Shown: piece by piece, positions 1-8,529 of the stretch
How the letters are laid out: each line of letters opens with the position of its first letter
Position numbering within the stretch: position 1 is the stretch's first letter
Source of the DNA: Clostridia bacterium
GTDB taxonomy: Bacteria > Bacillota_A > Clostridia > Oscillospirales > CAG-272
Assembly: GCA_017501175.1 (NCBI GenBank)
Contig: JAFVXK010000010.1
Coordinates: 1 to 60,731, forward strand
Reading direction: 5' to 3'
Length of the DNA: 60,731 nucleotides
Made by a program: the position numbers and the translations under genes
Notes under the pieces: generated by a model
The model's input: the letters and a program-made list of their open reading frames with translations, nothing else
Told to the model about the DNA's origin: nothing
Database searches by the model: none

Positions 1-2
1 TA

Positions 3-104
3 ATTGCTGAATACATCAGACATCAATTGGAAGAAGATATGATGGCTGACCAAATGAGCATAAAGGAGTATACCGACCCGTTTACGGGTAGCCAAAGAAA
101 GTAG
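3..104 (+). CDS. IS200/IS605-family transposase TnpA, C-terminal fragment (cut by window edge)
   Basis: An open frame runs in from the window edge and ends at a TAG at 102-104, giving 33 residues. The tail, with YIRHQLEEDMMADQ followed by DPFTG, resembles the C-terminus of Y1 (HUH) IS200-type transposases. These enzymes cut and join single-stranded DNA at subterminal hairpins. The catalytic HUH and tyrosine lie outside the window, so activity cannot be judged. Hairpin-rich DNA directly downstream (115-254) fits the right end of such an element. It is recognised from a short stretch only. Confidence 0.7.
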   Translation: MAEYIRHQLEEDMMADQMSIKEYTDPFTGSQRK

Positions 105-254
105 GCAAAAAAGACAGCCGTACGTGAGCGGCTGCCTGAAATTGTAATGCGGTGCTAAACCTTCGATGCCTCTTTAGAGGTTAAGCCAGTATTTGACCCT
201 TTTAGGGTCTGTGCAAGCCACCAGTTTACTGGTGGTTATGACTCGGTTCTGGCT

Positions 255-268
255 AAATGTGACAGCCC
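255..268. repeat. Direct repeat copy 1 (AAATGTGACAGCCC)
   Basis: This 14-base stretch is repeated exactly at 476-489 in the same orientation, 221 bases away. It lies immediately right of the hairpin block that follows the transposase tail. It may be an element end or a duplicated target; the sequence alone does not decide. Confidence 0.6.
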
Positions 269-475
269 TCGCATATAAAAGGGGATAGGCAGATTTGCGG
301 AAGAAGCGCCGTTCTCTGACCGAGAGGCGTATATGCATACGTCGGAGGGAGGAAACGGCGGTAGAAAAAGTCCATAAAAGGAAGAAATCCGGCGGATTTC
401 AACCACTATAACATCTAATTTAGATAATTACGATATTTGTATTTTTATTTTTTCTTTGGACTTTTCGGTCTTACC

Positions 476-489
476 AAATGTGACAGCCC
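476..489. repeat. Direct repeat copy 2 (AAATGTGACAGCCC)
   Basis: Exact second copy of the 14-base repeat at 255-268. It abuts the stop codon of the DAHP synthase gene, so it lies in what would be the 3' untranslated region of the aro operon. Read on the minus strand it begins GGGGCTGTCACATTT, which resembles insertion-sequence termini. That resemblance is only suggestive. Confidence 0.6.
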
Positions 490-490
490 C

Positions 491-1522
491 TTACAGCGCG
501 TCCGCAATGTCGTATATAAGCCTTTCGGTCTTTTCCCAGCCAAGACAGGGGTCGGTAATCGACCTTCCGTAAAGCTCGTCGTCTGAGATTTTCTGACAGC
601 CGTCCTCGATATAGCTCTCAATCATAACTCCCTTGACAATACTCTTAACCTCAGGTGAGTAGCGGCAGGAGTGGAGTATTTCCTTCGCAATTCTCGGCTG
701 CTCAAAATATTTTTTGCCGGAGTTTGAGTGATTGGTATCCACGAGAACCGCGGGATTTTTAAGCCCTGAGGTTTGATAGGTTTCGTAGAGATTATATAGG
801 TCCTCGAAGTGATAGTTCGGGTGCGTCTTGCCCTGCTTATCAACGTATCCTCGCAAAATTGCGTGAGCATAGGGGTTGCCCTCGCTCTTTACCTCCCAGC
901 CGCGATAGAGGAACACGTGCGAGTGCTGGGCGGCGGTTATGGAGTTCATCATTATGGAAATGTCACCACTCGTCGGGTTTTTCATACCTACGGGAACGTC
1001 AAGACCGCTGGCGACCAGTCGGTGCTGCTGGTTTTCGGTTGAGCGCGCGCCAACCGCAACGTAGGCGATTATATCCGAAAGATATCTTGCATTCTCGGGG
1101 TAGAGCATTTCGTCAGCACAGCCAAATCCGGTTTCTGCAACGGCTCGCATATGGAGCTTCCTTATAGCAACTATTCCTTTGAGCAGGTCGGGTGCGGCAT
1201 TCGGGTCGGGCTGGTGAAGCATACCCTTGTAGCCGTCGCCTGTCGTTCTCGGCTTGTTGGTGTAGATTCTCGGAACTATGAGAATTTTGTCCTCCACCTT
1301 CTCCTGAACACCGCGCAGACGGTAGATGTAGTCAAGCACGGCGTCCTCGCGGTCAGCTGAGCAGGGACCGATAACAAGAAGGAACTTGTCAGACTTTCCT
1401 GCGAAGATTTTTTCCATTTCGTTGATGCTTCTTTGCCTTGCTGCCGCTATATCTGCGGTGACGGGAAATTCTTCCTTGATGTCCTTTGGAATGGGTAATT
1501 TGCGGTAAAATTTCATATTCAT
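491..1522 (-). CDS. aroF: 3-deoxy-7-phosphoheptulonate (DAHP) synthase, class I
   Basis: Condenses phosphoenolpyruvate with erythrose 4-phosphate to DAHP, the first step of the shikimate pathway, in the cytosol. The 343-residue length is normal for the AroF/G/H type. Visible motifs are GPCSADRE (~52), PRIYTNKPRTTGDGYKG (~84), GARSTENQQHR (family form GARTTESQxHR), DTNHSNS and SYIEDGCQ near the end. It is the last gene of the aro operon, 15 bases after tyrA, although it catalyses the first step. AGAGG lies about 11 bases before the ATG; a second in-frame ATG two codons in is possible. Which amino acid inhibits it (Phe, Tyr or Trp) cannot be read from the sequence, so the letter F is nominal. 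Confidence 0.95.
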   Translation of the reverse strand: MNMKFYRKLPIPKDIKEEFPVTADIAAARQRSINEMEKIFAGKSDKFLLVIGPCSADREDAVLDYIYRLRGVQEKVEDKILIVPRIYTNKPRTTGDGYKGMLHQPDPNAAPDLLKGIVAIRKLHMRAVAETGFGCADEMLYPENARYLSDIIAYVAVGARSTENQQHRLVASGLDVPVGMKNPTSGDISIMMNSITAAQHSHVFLYRGWEVKSEGNPYAHAILRGYVDKQGKTHPNYHFEDLYNLYETYQTSGLKNPAVLVDTNHSNSGKKYFEQPRIAKEILHSCRYSPEVKSIVKGVMIESYIEDGCQKISDDELYGRSITDPCLGWEKTERLIYDIADAL

Positions 1523-1537
1523 AGCGGTAATTTCCTC

Positions 1538-2401
1538 TTACTTCTTCGGTTTGTCAAACAGGCTTCTTCTTTCGGTTGAAGCTCTCATTTTTGCTCTCAT
1601 TCCCTCGCTGTCACCCGCTGCGAGCATCTCACGGAAAGCAGAAAACTCCAAAATGAAGCGGTCCATTTCGCAAAGAAGTGCGTCACGGTTAAGCATAAAA
1701 AGTTCGCTCCACATTTTGTCGTTTATTTTTGCTATTCTGGTCAGGTCGCGGAAGGAGTCGCCCGTATATTTTTCGAGCCCCGGCGCTTCGTTGCAGGTCA
1801 TAAGCGACACCGCAATACAGTGCGTGAGCTGGGACAGAAAGGCTATCATCTTGTCATGCTCCTCGGGTGAGAGCGTGGAAATCCTTGCAAATCCAAGAAT
1901 TTCGCCGAGCCTTTTGCACAGCTCAATAGCCTTTTCGGTATTTTTATCGGTAGGAGTTACGATATAATTCGCGCCGCAGAAAACCGCAGGGTCGGCAAAT
2001 TCCACGCCGCTTCTCTCGCGTCCTGCCATTGGGTGAGCTGAAATAAACTCGACGTCGGGGCGGAGCATATTCTGCACGCGATAAACGATACTGCTCTTGA
2101 CACCCGTAACGTCTGTTATAACCGTGCCGGGAGAGAAGAGCCCCTGATTTCTCTCAATCCACTCGATAAATGCGGTGGGGTAGAGCGCAAAAATTATAAG
2201 CTCCGACTCGGCAACAAGCTCCTCGTCAATTTCAGTCGTTCCGTGCTTAATAATTCCGTTTTTGCGCGCGTAGTCTATGTCTTTTTGCTCCTTGGTAATG
2301 CAATCTACGGTGTAACCCTCGCGCGTGAGTGCGGCGGCATAGCTTCCGCCTATAACGCCAAGTCCTATTATAAGTATTTTCGTGTTTTTATCGAGCTTCA
2401 T
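1538..2401 (-). CDS. tyrA: Prephenate dehydrogenase
   Basis: Oxidises prephenate to 4-hydroxyphenylpyruvate, the tyrosine branch. 287 residues starting MKLDKNTKILIIGLG. The nucleotide-binding GLGVIGGS comes first, then SAHPMAG and the LTH histidine region. No C-terminal ACT domain is visible. The frame stays open upstream inside aroA, but the ATG at 2401 has GAGG about 9 bases upstream and puts the Rossmann motif at the N-terminus, so I chose it. The start overlaps the end of aroA by 14 bases, implying translational coupling. No arogenate-specific feature was identified. Confidence 0.93.
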   Translation of the reverse strand: MKLDKNTKILIIGLGVIGGSYAAALTREGYTVDCITKEQKDIDYARKNGIIKHGTTEIDEELVAESELIIFALYPTAFIEWIERNQGLFSPGTVITDVTGVKSSIVYRVQNMLRPDVEFISAHPMAGRERSGVEFADPAVFCGANYIVTPTDKNTEKAIELCKRLGEILGFARISTLSPEEHDKMIAFLSQLTHCIAVSLMTCNEAPGLEKYTGDSFRDLTRIAKINDKMWSELFMLNRDALLCEMDRFILEFSAFREMLAAGDSEGMRAKMRASTERRSLFDKPKK

Positions 2402-3605
2402 AGCATTCAACCTCAATTCCGAGAGCAGAAAGATGCTCGAAGAACTCGGGATAGCTCTTCGCCACAGCTTCAGCACCCTCAATTTCGCCGCCTGTGACGG
2501 TGAGAAGCACCGCCAGAGCCATAACAATTCTGTGGTCGTTGTGGCCTCGGAGAATTTCGCTAGGTGCGTGAAGTTCACGCGGATAAATTACAACGGTGTC
2601 GTCGTAGACCTTGACCGACGAGCCGAATTTGACAAGCTCCTCTGCCATAGCCGAGGCTCTGTCGCTCTCTTTTATCTTAAGTCTGCGAGTGCCGTCGAAA
2701 ACTCCGCCAAATTTTGCCGCCGCGACGGCAAAAAGCACAGGCCCGAGGTCGGGACAGTCGCCAATGTGTATCGTAGGTATTCCCGAGGCGAGCATCTCAT
2801 AGTAGCGACGGTAAACTCTGTCGCCCTGAATGCTCCCTGCGTCAAGCCCCTCAACCGAAACATCACCGCCGAGCAGCGTGAGCGCCTCGGTAAACGCCGC
2901 GCCCGAATAGTCGCCCTCAACCATGACGTCGCAGGGGGTAAAGCTCTGACCTCCGGGGATAAAGAGCGTGTGCTCGTCCTCCCAATCGGCGCGCACGCCA
3001 AATTTACGAAGCGCTGTGAGCGTAAGCTCGATATATGAGCGACTTTCGATAGGGGGGATTATACGTATTCTGCTATCGCCCTCGGCTGATGGAAGGGCAA
3101 AGAGAAGTCCGCTTATAAACTGACTGCTAACGTTGCCGACGAGGCTGTATTCGCCACCCTTAAGAGGTCCCTTTACAACTATCGATTTGCCGTCGGAAAT
3201 ATAGGTCAGCGAGTGCTCCAAAAAGAGTTTCTCATAGACGCTCATAGGTCTTCTCATAAGTCCCTCTGCGCCGTAGAAGACCGTCGTTTTACCCGATAGC
3301 ATAGCAATCGGTATCATAAATCTGAGGGTGCTTCCGCTCTCGCGACATCGTAGTGCGTCGGTTGGCACAAGGTCGCGAAAGCCCTTGCCGTACACCGTGA
3401 CCGTGTCGCCGTTTTGCTCGGTTTTTATTCCGAGAGCCGCAAGGCAGTCGAGCGTTGCCAAGACGTCCTCGCAGCTCGAAATTCCGCTGACACGGCTGAC
3501 GCCGTCACACATTGCGGCAGAGATAAGAAGCCTGTGTGCCATGCTTTTTGAGGGCGGGGCTTTAATGCTTCCCATAGCTCTGCCCGGTTTTATTTTAACG
3601 TTCAT
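2388..3605 (-). CDS. aroA: 3-phosphoshikimate 1-carboxyvinyltransferase (EPSP synthase)
   Basis: Transfers the enolpyruvyl group of PEP to shikimate 3-phosphate. 405 residues. It shows APPSKSMAHR near the N-terminus (catalytic lysine and shikimate-phosphate contacts), GNVSSQFISG mid-protein, the D-x-G-P segment DCPDLGPVL and the KESDRASAM motif. The start codon overlaps the aroQ stop as ATGA, with GAGG upstream. The 3' end overlaps tyrA. Length and motifs are normal for a bacterial enzyme. Glyphosate class was not assessed. Confidence 0.96.
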   Translation of the reverse strand: MNVKIKPGRAMGSIKAPPSKSMAHRLLISAAMCDGVSRVSGISSCEDVLATLDCLAALGIKTEQNGDTVTVYGKGFRDLVPTDALRCRESGSTLRFMIPIAMLSGKTTVFYGAEGLMRRPMSVYEKLFLEHSLTYISDGKSIVVKGPLKGGEYSLVGNVSSQFISGLLFALPSAEGDSRIRIIPPIESRSYIELTLTALRKFGVRADWEDEHTLFIPGGQSFTPCDVMVEGDYSGAAFTEALTLLGGDVSVEGLDAGSIQGDRVYRRYYEMLASGIPTIHIGDCPDLGPVLFAVAAAKFGGVFDGTRRLKIKESDRASAMAEELVKFGSSVKVYDDTVVIYPRELHAPSEILRGHNDHRIVMALAVLLTVTGGEIEGAEAVAKSYPEFFEHLSALGIEVECYEAR

Positions 3606-4036
3606 TGTTTTTCCTCGTTAAGAAAGTCTATCGCTTCAAGGTATCCGTCAATTCCGTGACCCGTGATGGTCTTTGCCGCCGCGAGCCTGACGTAGCTTAT
3701 CTGACGGAAATCCTCGCGGTGCTCTACTGCCGAGATATGGACCTCAACCGTCGGGATTTTAACTGCCTTTATGGCGTCGAGCAGGGCAATACTGGTGTGA
3801 GTGTACGCGCCGGGGTTGATAACTATTCCGTTAGCACCCTTGAAATACGCCTCCTGTATTTTGTCAATGAGGTCGCCCTCGTGATTTGACTGATATATGA
3901 CCGCCTCAATGCCGAGAGCCTTGCAATGCTCCTCGACACGACGCACAAGCTCGGAGTAGGTGTCAAATCCGTATTGGTCGGGCTCTCTTATGCCTAGCAT
4001 ATTAAGGTTAGGTCCGTTTATAACGTATATCTTCAT
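3602..4036 (-). CDS. aroQ: 3-dehydroquinate dehydratase, type II
   Basis: Dehydrates 3-dehydroquinate to 3-dehydroshikimate. 144 residues, the usual size of the type II dodecameric enzyme. The start INGPNLNMLGIREPDQYG carries the family signature and flexible-loop region. YQSNHEGDLIDKIQEA and INPGAYTHTSIALLDAI follow, then EVHISAVEHREDFR with the catalytic histidine. It overlaps the upstream aroE/aroK gene and the downstream aroA gene by 4 bases each, so these cistrons are probably translated together. Confidence 0.97.
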   Translation of the reverse strand: MKIYVINGPNLNMLGIREPDQYGFDTYSELVRRVEEHCKALGIEAVIYQSNHEGDLIDKIQEAYFKGANGIVINPGAYTHTSIALLDAIKAVKIPTVEVHISAVEHREDFRQISYVRLAAAKTITGHGIDGYLEAIDFLNEEKQ

Positions 4037-5268
4037 TCGTATTTTTCTCCTATTTTTTCAGCAACCTCGTCTGCCGAAGCGTCGCAGTTGATTATTTCGT
4101 CGGCTACTTTCAAGTAGCGCGGATATCTTTCCTCGTATCGTCTTTTTATAGCCTCGACGTCGTTTGCCAGAGGGCGCGATGCTGTCGGCACGAGCTTTTC
4201 TGGAGGACGGTCAAGGAAGAATAGACGTCCGTTTTGCTTTAAAGCCTCGACGTTTTCGTCGCGCAGTATAGCGCCGCCGCCCGTTGCAATGACGAGTGAG
4301 GAGCTCTTTGACACCTCGCGCACTGCGTCGCTTTCCATATCGCGAAACGCCGCCTCACCGTGACTTTTGAAAATTTCGGTAATAGGCATACTCGCGCGCT
4401 CTACTATGAGCTCGTCTGTGTCGATAAGATTGCGTCCGAGCCTCTCGGAAAGCAGCCCTCCAACCGTGCTTTTGCCCGACGCGGGCATACCTATGAGAAC
4501 TATGTTCTCCTTTGATTTGAGAGTTGCCTCGTAAACTAGGTCTTGTGTACCGTCCTGATATTTTTTGTCAAGAAAAATCTCCGACGCGCGTACCGCCTGC
4601 GCGACAAGCATATAAAGACCGCCCTCGGAGGCAATGCCTCTTTTTTTTGCTTCGCTTACCAGAACACTGCGAAGAGGATTGTAAATCGCGTCGATAACAC
4701 CCGAAAGCCTCGTGAAGCGCTCAAGCTCCACGGGAGAGGCAAAGATATTCGGGTACATTCCGACGGGGGTCGTGTTAATTATGACGTCGATTTCATCAGC
4801 GCGTCTATGAAGCTCACAGTAATCGATGGTGGCTTCACTCGCGCGTCTTGAAACGGTAATTATTTTTTCAGCGCCTAGCGCTTCACAGACGGCGTGGGCG
4901 GTTTTTGACGTGCCACCCGTGCCGAGAATAGCGACGTTTTTGCCCCTAATCTCCACGCCTGCGTGGGAAATAAGATCACTCATACCGTAAAAATCGGTGT
5001 TGTAGCCGTAGAGCTTGTCGCCCTTGTTTACAATAGTGTTTACCGCGCCAATCTGTTTTGCCGCATCGTCAATATAATAAAGGTGAGGAATTACAAGCTC
5101 CTTGTAGGGAATAGTCACGTTAATTCCAAAAAAGTCGCGCTCGGTCATAAATGCGTCAAGGTTTTCCCTTGCTACCTCGCGTATCTCGTAGGGGTAATCA
5201 GCGAGAAGATTGTGTATCTCGCGTGAAAAGCTATGCGAAAGATGCTCGCCTATACAGCCGTATTTCAT
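4033..5268 (-). CDS. aroE-aroK: Fused shikimate dehydrogenase - shikimate kinase
   Basis: A single 411-residue protein predicted to perform two consecutive steps: NADPH reduction of 3-dehydroshikimate, then ATP phosphorylation of shikimate. Residues ~1-250 are shikimate dehydrogenase: SHSFS (shikimate contact), NVTIPYKE with catalytic lysine, GAVNTI, NTD, and the nucleotide loop GTGGTSKTA. Residues ~252-411 are shikimate kinase: Walker A GMPASGKST at 260-268, DTDE, FRDME, GGGA and the lid-type RPLAND. No stop or frameshift lies between them, so this is a genuine continuous frame. ATGA overlaps occur at both ends (aroC upstream, aroQ downstream). Symbols refer to the two domains. Confidence 0.95.
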   Translation of the reverse strand: MKYGCIGEHLSHSFSREIHNLLADYPYEIREVARENLDAFMTERDFFGINVTIPYKELVIPHLYYIDDAAKQIGAVNTIVNKGDKLYGYNTDFYGMSDLISHAGVEIRGKNVAILGTGGTSKTAHAVCEALGAEKIITVSRRASEATIDYCELHRRADEIDVIINTTPVGMYPNIFASPVELERFTRLSGVIDAIYNPLRSVLVSEAKKRGIASEGGLYMLVAQAVRASEIFLDKKYQDGTQDLVYEATLKSKENIVLIGMPASGKSTVGGLLSERLGRNLIDTDELIVERASMPITEIFKSHGEAAFRDMESDAVREVSKSSSLVIATGGGAILRDENVEALKQNGRLFFLDRPPEKLVPTASRPLANDVEAIKRRYEERYPRYLKVADEIINCDASADEVAEKIGEKYE

Positions 5269-6368
5269 AGCACACTCCCGTCTGCGAGGGCGTCAGTGCC
5301 GTACCTCTCGGCAATCATATCGGCGATAGCGATAGCCACGACGGCGTCTATCACAGCACGCGCTCTGTGAATTATGGCAGGGTCGTGCCTGCCTGTGATT
5401 TTGATGGTCGCGTTTTCCATTTTTTCAAGGTCAACGGTGTCCTGCTCCTTGTAGATAGAGGGTGTAGGCTTAACCGCCGAGCGCATAATTATCGGCATTC
5501 CGTTGGTAATACCGCCGTTGATACCGCCATTGTGATTGGTTGCGGTGACTACCTTACCGTCTAGGGTGCGAAAGGCGTCGTTTGCCTCGCTTCCGCGCAT
5601 ATCGGCAAAGCCGAAGCCTGAGCCAAACTCAACACCCTTGATGCCGGGAACGGAGAATACTATGTGTGAAAGTCTGCTCTCAACGCTGTCAAACCAGGGC
5701 TCACCAAGTCCTGCGGGTACACCGATAACCGCGGTTTCGAGAACGCCGCCGATGCTGTCGCCGTCCTTTGCCGCTTCCTCGATTATTTTGGTCATAGATA
5801 TTCGGCTCTCGTCCGATAGGACGGGGAAGTGCGTGTTTTCGAGTATATCCGCGTCGGCTGAATAGTCGCCAAACGGGCGGTCAAAAATTCCGCCAAGCGC
5901 ACAGATGTGAGTTGCAATTTTGATGCCCTTTCTTTCGAGCGCAGAGGATAAAATTGCACCGACTGCAACGAGTGCCGCCGTAATTCTGCCCGAGAAATGA
6001 CCGCCGCCGCGCGCATCCTGAAAGCCGTGATACTTGACCTCTGCCGTGTAGTCGGCGTGGCTTGGGCGAGGCTTTTTTGAAAGCTCGCGGTAGTCGGCGC
6101 TTTTTGTGCTTGTGTTTTCAATCAAAACGGTAAGAGGCGTGCCCGTGGTGTATCCCTCGTATGCTCCGCTGACAATGCGGTATTTGTCGGGCTCGCGTCG
6201 CGGAGTTGATATATTGCCGACAGGACGCCTTAGGGCGAGCCTTTTGTCGATATAAGAGAAATCAATGGCAATTCCGGGCGCAAGACCGTCTATTACCGCG
6301 CCTATCATATCGCCGTGGCTTTCTCCGAAGAGAGTTACGGTTATACTGTTGCCGAAAACGTTTTTCAT
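5265..6368 (-). CDS. aroC: Chorismate synthase
   Basis: Converts EPSP to chorismate using reduced FMN. 367 residues, normal length. Motifs: TLFGESHGDMIGAVIDGLAPG at the N-terminus, RRPVGNISTPRREPD, the DARGGGHFSGR segment that contacts FMN and substrate, and GSEANDAF. GGGAGG stands about 7 bases before the ATG. The stop overlaps the next start (aroE/aroK) by 4 bases. Its flavin must be reduced by another enzyme; whether that activity is intrinsic is not visible. Confidence 0.97.
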   Translation of the reverse strand: MKNVFGNSITVTLFGESHGDMIGAVIDGLAPGIAIDFSYIDKRLALRRPVGNISTPRREPDKYRIVSGAYEGYTTGTPLTVLIENTSTKSADYRELSKKPRPSHADYTAEVKYHGFQDARGGGHFSGRITAALVAVGAILSSALERKGIKIATHICALGGIFDRPFGDYSADADILENTHFPVLSDESRISMTKIIEEAAKDGDSIGGVLETAVIGVPAGLGEPWFDSVESRLSHIVFSVPGIKGVEFGSGFGFADMRGSEANDAFRTLDGKVVTATNHNGGINGGITNGMPIIMRSAVKPTPSIYKEQDTVDLEKMENATIKITGRHDPAIIHRARAVIDAVVAIAIADMIAERYGTDALADGSVL

Positions 6369-6382
6369 ATAACGCCTCCCGA

Positions 6383-7399
6383 TTATTTATTGAGTGCTCT
6401 ACGCACGAGCTCGCAGTATTTTTCTATCTCAATTTTCTCAATTCTATAAGTGCCTATTTCGTCTGAAAAAATTGCTTCAACAGCTCCGCCCGAGCATTTT
6501 TTGTCGTGCGAAACAAAGGTAAGAGCCTTCTCTAAATCGTACTTATATGAGGTGTCAATTCCCGCTTTATTTAACACGGGTAGCACCCTTTTGAGAACCT
6601 CTGGAGCGCACATCGGTATCATACCGAGCGCAATACACTCACCGTGGAAGAGCCCCTTCATCTCGCACTCGGCTTCAATTCCGTGACCGAGTGTGTGACC
6701 GAAATTGAGTATTTTTCGAAGCCCCGCTTCGCGCTCGTCTGCTTCGACGACGCTCTTTTTGATTTTCAGTGCGCCGACGATTATTTTTTCAAGATTTTGT
6801 GCAATGTCCTCGTTCTCTATCAGCTCGAAAAGCTCCTTGTCAGAGGTTATAGCCATCTTTATCGCCTCGGCAAGTCCCGATGCAATCTGACGCTGCGGCA
6901 GGCTTTTCAAAACGTCGGTGTCAATAAGAACCGCCTTTGGCTGATAGAATGAGCCGACGACGTTTTTTATTCCCGAAAGATTAACGGCGGTTTTGCCGCC
7001 TATCGAGGAGTCAACCTGCGAGAGCAGGGTGGTGGGGACGTTATAAAAATCAATGCCACGCATATATACAGAGGCCGCAAAGCCTGCAAGGTCACCGACA
7101 ACACCGCCGCCGACGGCAACCACGCAGTCGCCGCGCCCAAAGCCGAGCTCGAGCATCTTCGCGAGGAGACGCTCAAGGGTCGCAAGGCTCTTTGAGACCT
7201 CACCCTCGGGGATGGTTAATACTGTTGCGTCCTTTGCCTCTTTTGCAACCGTGCGCGCGTATTCGGCGGGCACACCGCTGTCGGTGACGATAAGCGTCTT
7301 TCTGTTTAAGTTGAAATATTCGCCGGCGCGAGAAAGAAGTCCGCTGCCGACGGTTATGTCATAGCCTCGCTCACCGAGCTCCATTCGTAAGGTTGTCAT
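6383..7399 (-). CDS. aroB: 3-dehydroquinate synthase
   Basis: Cyclises DAHP to 3-dehydroquinate; NAD- and metal-dependent. 338 residues. Family motifs are present: VGGGVVGDLAGFAASVYMRG, PTTLLSQVDSSIGGKTAVN, the metal ligands in EAIK and NFGHTLGHGIE, and FHGECIALGM. A strong GGAGG lies just upstream of the ATG. It is the second gene of the operon, 24 bases after pheA and 14 bases before aroC. Confidence 0.97.
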   Translation of the reverse strand: MTTLRMELGERGYDITVGSGLLSRAGEYFNLNRKTLIVTDSGVPAEYARTVAKEAKDATVLTIPEGEVSKSLATLERLLAKMLELGFGRGDCVVAVGGGVVGDLAGFAASVYMRGIDFYNVPTTLLSQVDSSIGGKTAVNLSGIKNVVGSFYQPKAVLIDTDVLKSLPQRQIASGLAEAIKMAITSDKELFELIENEDIAQNLEKIIVGALKIKKSVVEADEREAGLRKILNFGHTLGHGIEAECEMKGLFHGECIALGMIPMCAPEVLKRVLPVLNKAGIDTSYKYDLEKALTFVSHDKKCSGGAVEAIFSDEIGTYRIEKIEIEKYCELVRRALNK

Positions 7400-7423
7400 A
7401 TTGCCTCCGATTATTCTTCGTTT

Positions 7424-8509
7424 TTAGATTACGTAGCTTCCTACGCATTTGAGCTTGTCACAGCAGGAGGAGAGCTCCTTCATCATATCCTCGCCCTCGG
7501 GAGTGTTGAGGTTTCCCTCTGCCTCGACGTAAAAGTAATACTGCCAGAGAAGATTTTTCATAGGACGGCTACGGAGCGCACGCATATTGAAGCCGTGCTT
7601 ACCTATTATTTCTATCGCCTTTGCAAGAGCTCCCGCCTCGTTTCTGACCGTGAAGAGTAACAGCGTGTGCACGTCCATAGCGCCGGAGCTACGGGGATTT
7701 GCCGAGCGGGAGAATACCGCAAAGCGAGTGGTGTTGTTTTTGCTTTCGTTGATGTCGTGGTCAATTACCTCAAGACCGAATATCTCGGCAGCCTCGGCAC
7801 TTGCTATTGCCGCGAGGCTTGTGTCGCCTTTTTCTGCAACGAGCTTTGCCGCGAGAGCCGTGTTTGCGTACTCGTGTTCGGTAAATCCGTGCTCACGTAT
7901 GTATTTCGCGCACTGACCGAGCGCTTGGGGGTGGCTTACGACCTCTTTTACGGTTTCAAGGGTTGCGCCCTTTGGAGCGAGCAGGTCCTGCGACACCGAA
8001 AGGTCTGTCATTGCGTTTACGTAAAGAGTTCCCGAGAACATAAGGTCGGTGACCTGTCCTACCTCACCGTTGTAGCTGTTCTCGGTGGGAAGCACTGCGA
8101 CGTCGCACTCCCCTATCTCTACCGCGCGGTATGCCGAGGCAAAATCGCCGTAGGCAATCTTTTTAGCGCTGGGGAAGAGCTTCTCTGTCGCTATGTGAGC
8201 GAAAGCTCCCTCTGTACCGGAGTAGGCAACGCGCATACCGGTAAGCAGTTTTTCCTGATATGAACGCGAAATCGCCATATTGCTCCGCAAAAAATTAACG
8301 TAATACGCCTGCATTTCGGGGTCGGATATTTTCTCTGAGTTTCTTCTCACGACCTCGTCCTCGCGAGCCTTGTCAAGAACAGTAAGTCCGTGCTCACGTT
8401 TATATTCGGCAACTATCTCCGACGCTCTCATTCTCTCGACGAAGAGTTCCGCCATCTTGCTGTCGACCTCATTTATTATTTTTCTTGCCTTTTCAAGTGA
8501 GCTTTCCAT
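7424..8509 (-). CDS. pheA: Bifunctional chorismate mutase / prephenate dehydratase (P-protein)
   Basis: Converts chorismate to prephenate and then phenylpyruvate. 361 residues in three parts: an AroQ-type chorismate mutase helix bundle (~1-90), prephenate dehydratase (~93-275, with YSGTEGAFAH, PTENSYNGEVG and NNTTRFAVF), and a C-terminal ACT domain (~280-355) that in this family binds phenylalanine for feedback inhibition. A GTG lies two codons upstream at 8515, but GGAG at 8517-8520 is correctly spaced (7 bases) only for the ATG at 8509. First gene of the aro operon, so its leader carries the proposed TetR operator. Confidence 0.95.
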   Translation of the reverse strand: MESSLEKARKIINEVDSKMAELFVERMRASEIVAEYKREHGLTVLDKAREDEVVRRNSEKISDPEMQAYYVNFLRSNMAISRSYQEKLLTGMRVAYSGTEGAFAHIATEKLFPSAKKIAYGDFASAYRAVEIGECDVAVLPTENSYNGEVGQVTDLMFSGTLYVNAMTDLSVSQDLLAPKGATLETVKEVVSHPQALGQCAKYIREHGFTEHEYANTALAAKLVAEKGDTSLAAIASAEAAEIFGLEVIDHDINESKNNTTRFAVFSRSANPRSSGAMDVHTLLLFTVRNEAGALAKAIEIIGKHGFNMRALRSRPMKNLLWQYYFYVEAEGNLNTPEGEDMMKELSSCCDKLKCVGSYVI

Positions 8510-8529
8510 TTTCACACTCCTATTTTCAA

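Larger units (their letters stand above)
105..490. mobile_element. Non-coding right-end region of IS200-like element plus adjoining hairpin-rich DNA
   Basis: There is no gene in these 386 bases. Perfect or near-perfect hairpins are visible: CAGCCG/CGGCTG (115-134), CCTCT/AGAGG (169-180), GACCC/GGGTC (195-209), CCACCAG/CTGGTGG (218-235) and GAAATCC/GGATTTC (384-400). AGCCAG (185-190) can pair with CTGGCT (249-254) to enclose the two middle hairpins. AAAAGTCC (366-373) can pair with GGACTTTT (458-465) around an AT-rich core. The exact element boundaries are not determined. The aro operon ends directly against the right side (stop at 491). Confidence 0.5.

Noticed and set aside
1..490. TnpB with omega RNA, or a CRISPR array
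   Set aside because: No TnpB-like frame and no regularly spaced repeats; only a transposase tail, hairpins and one direct-repeat pair are seen.
1538..2578. Longer tyrA starting at 2578
   Set aside because: The extra 59 residues are the aroA 3' end read in another frame; the Rossmann motif begins just after the ATG at 2401.
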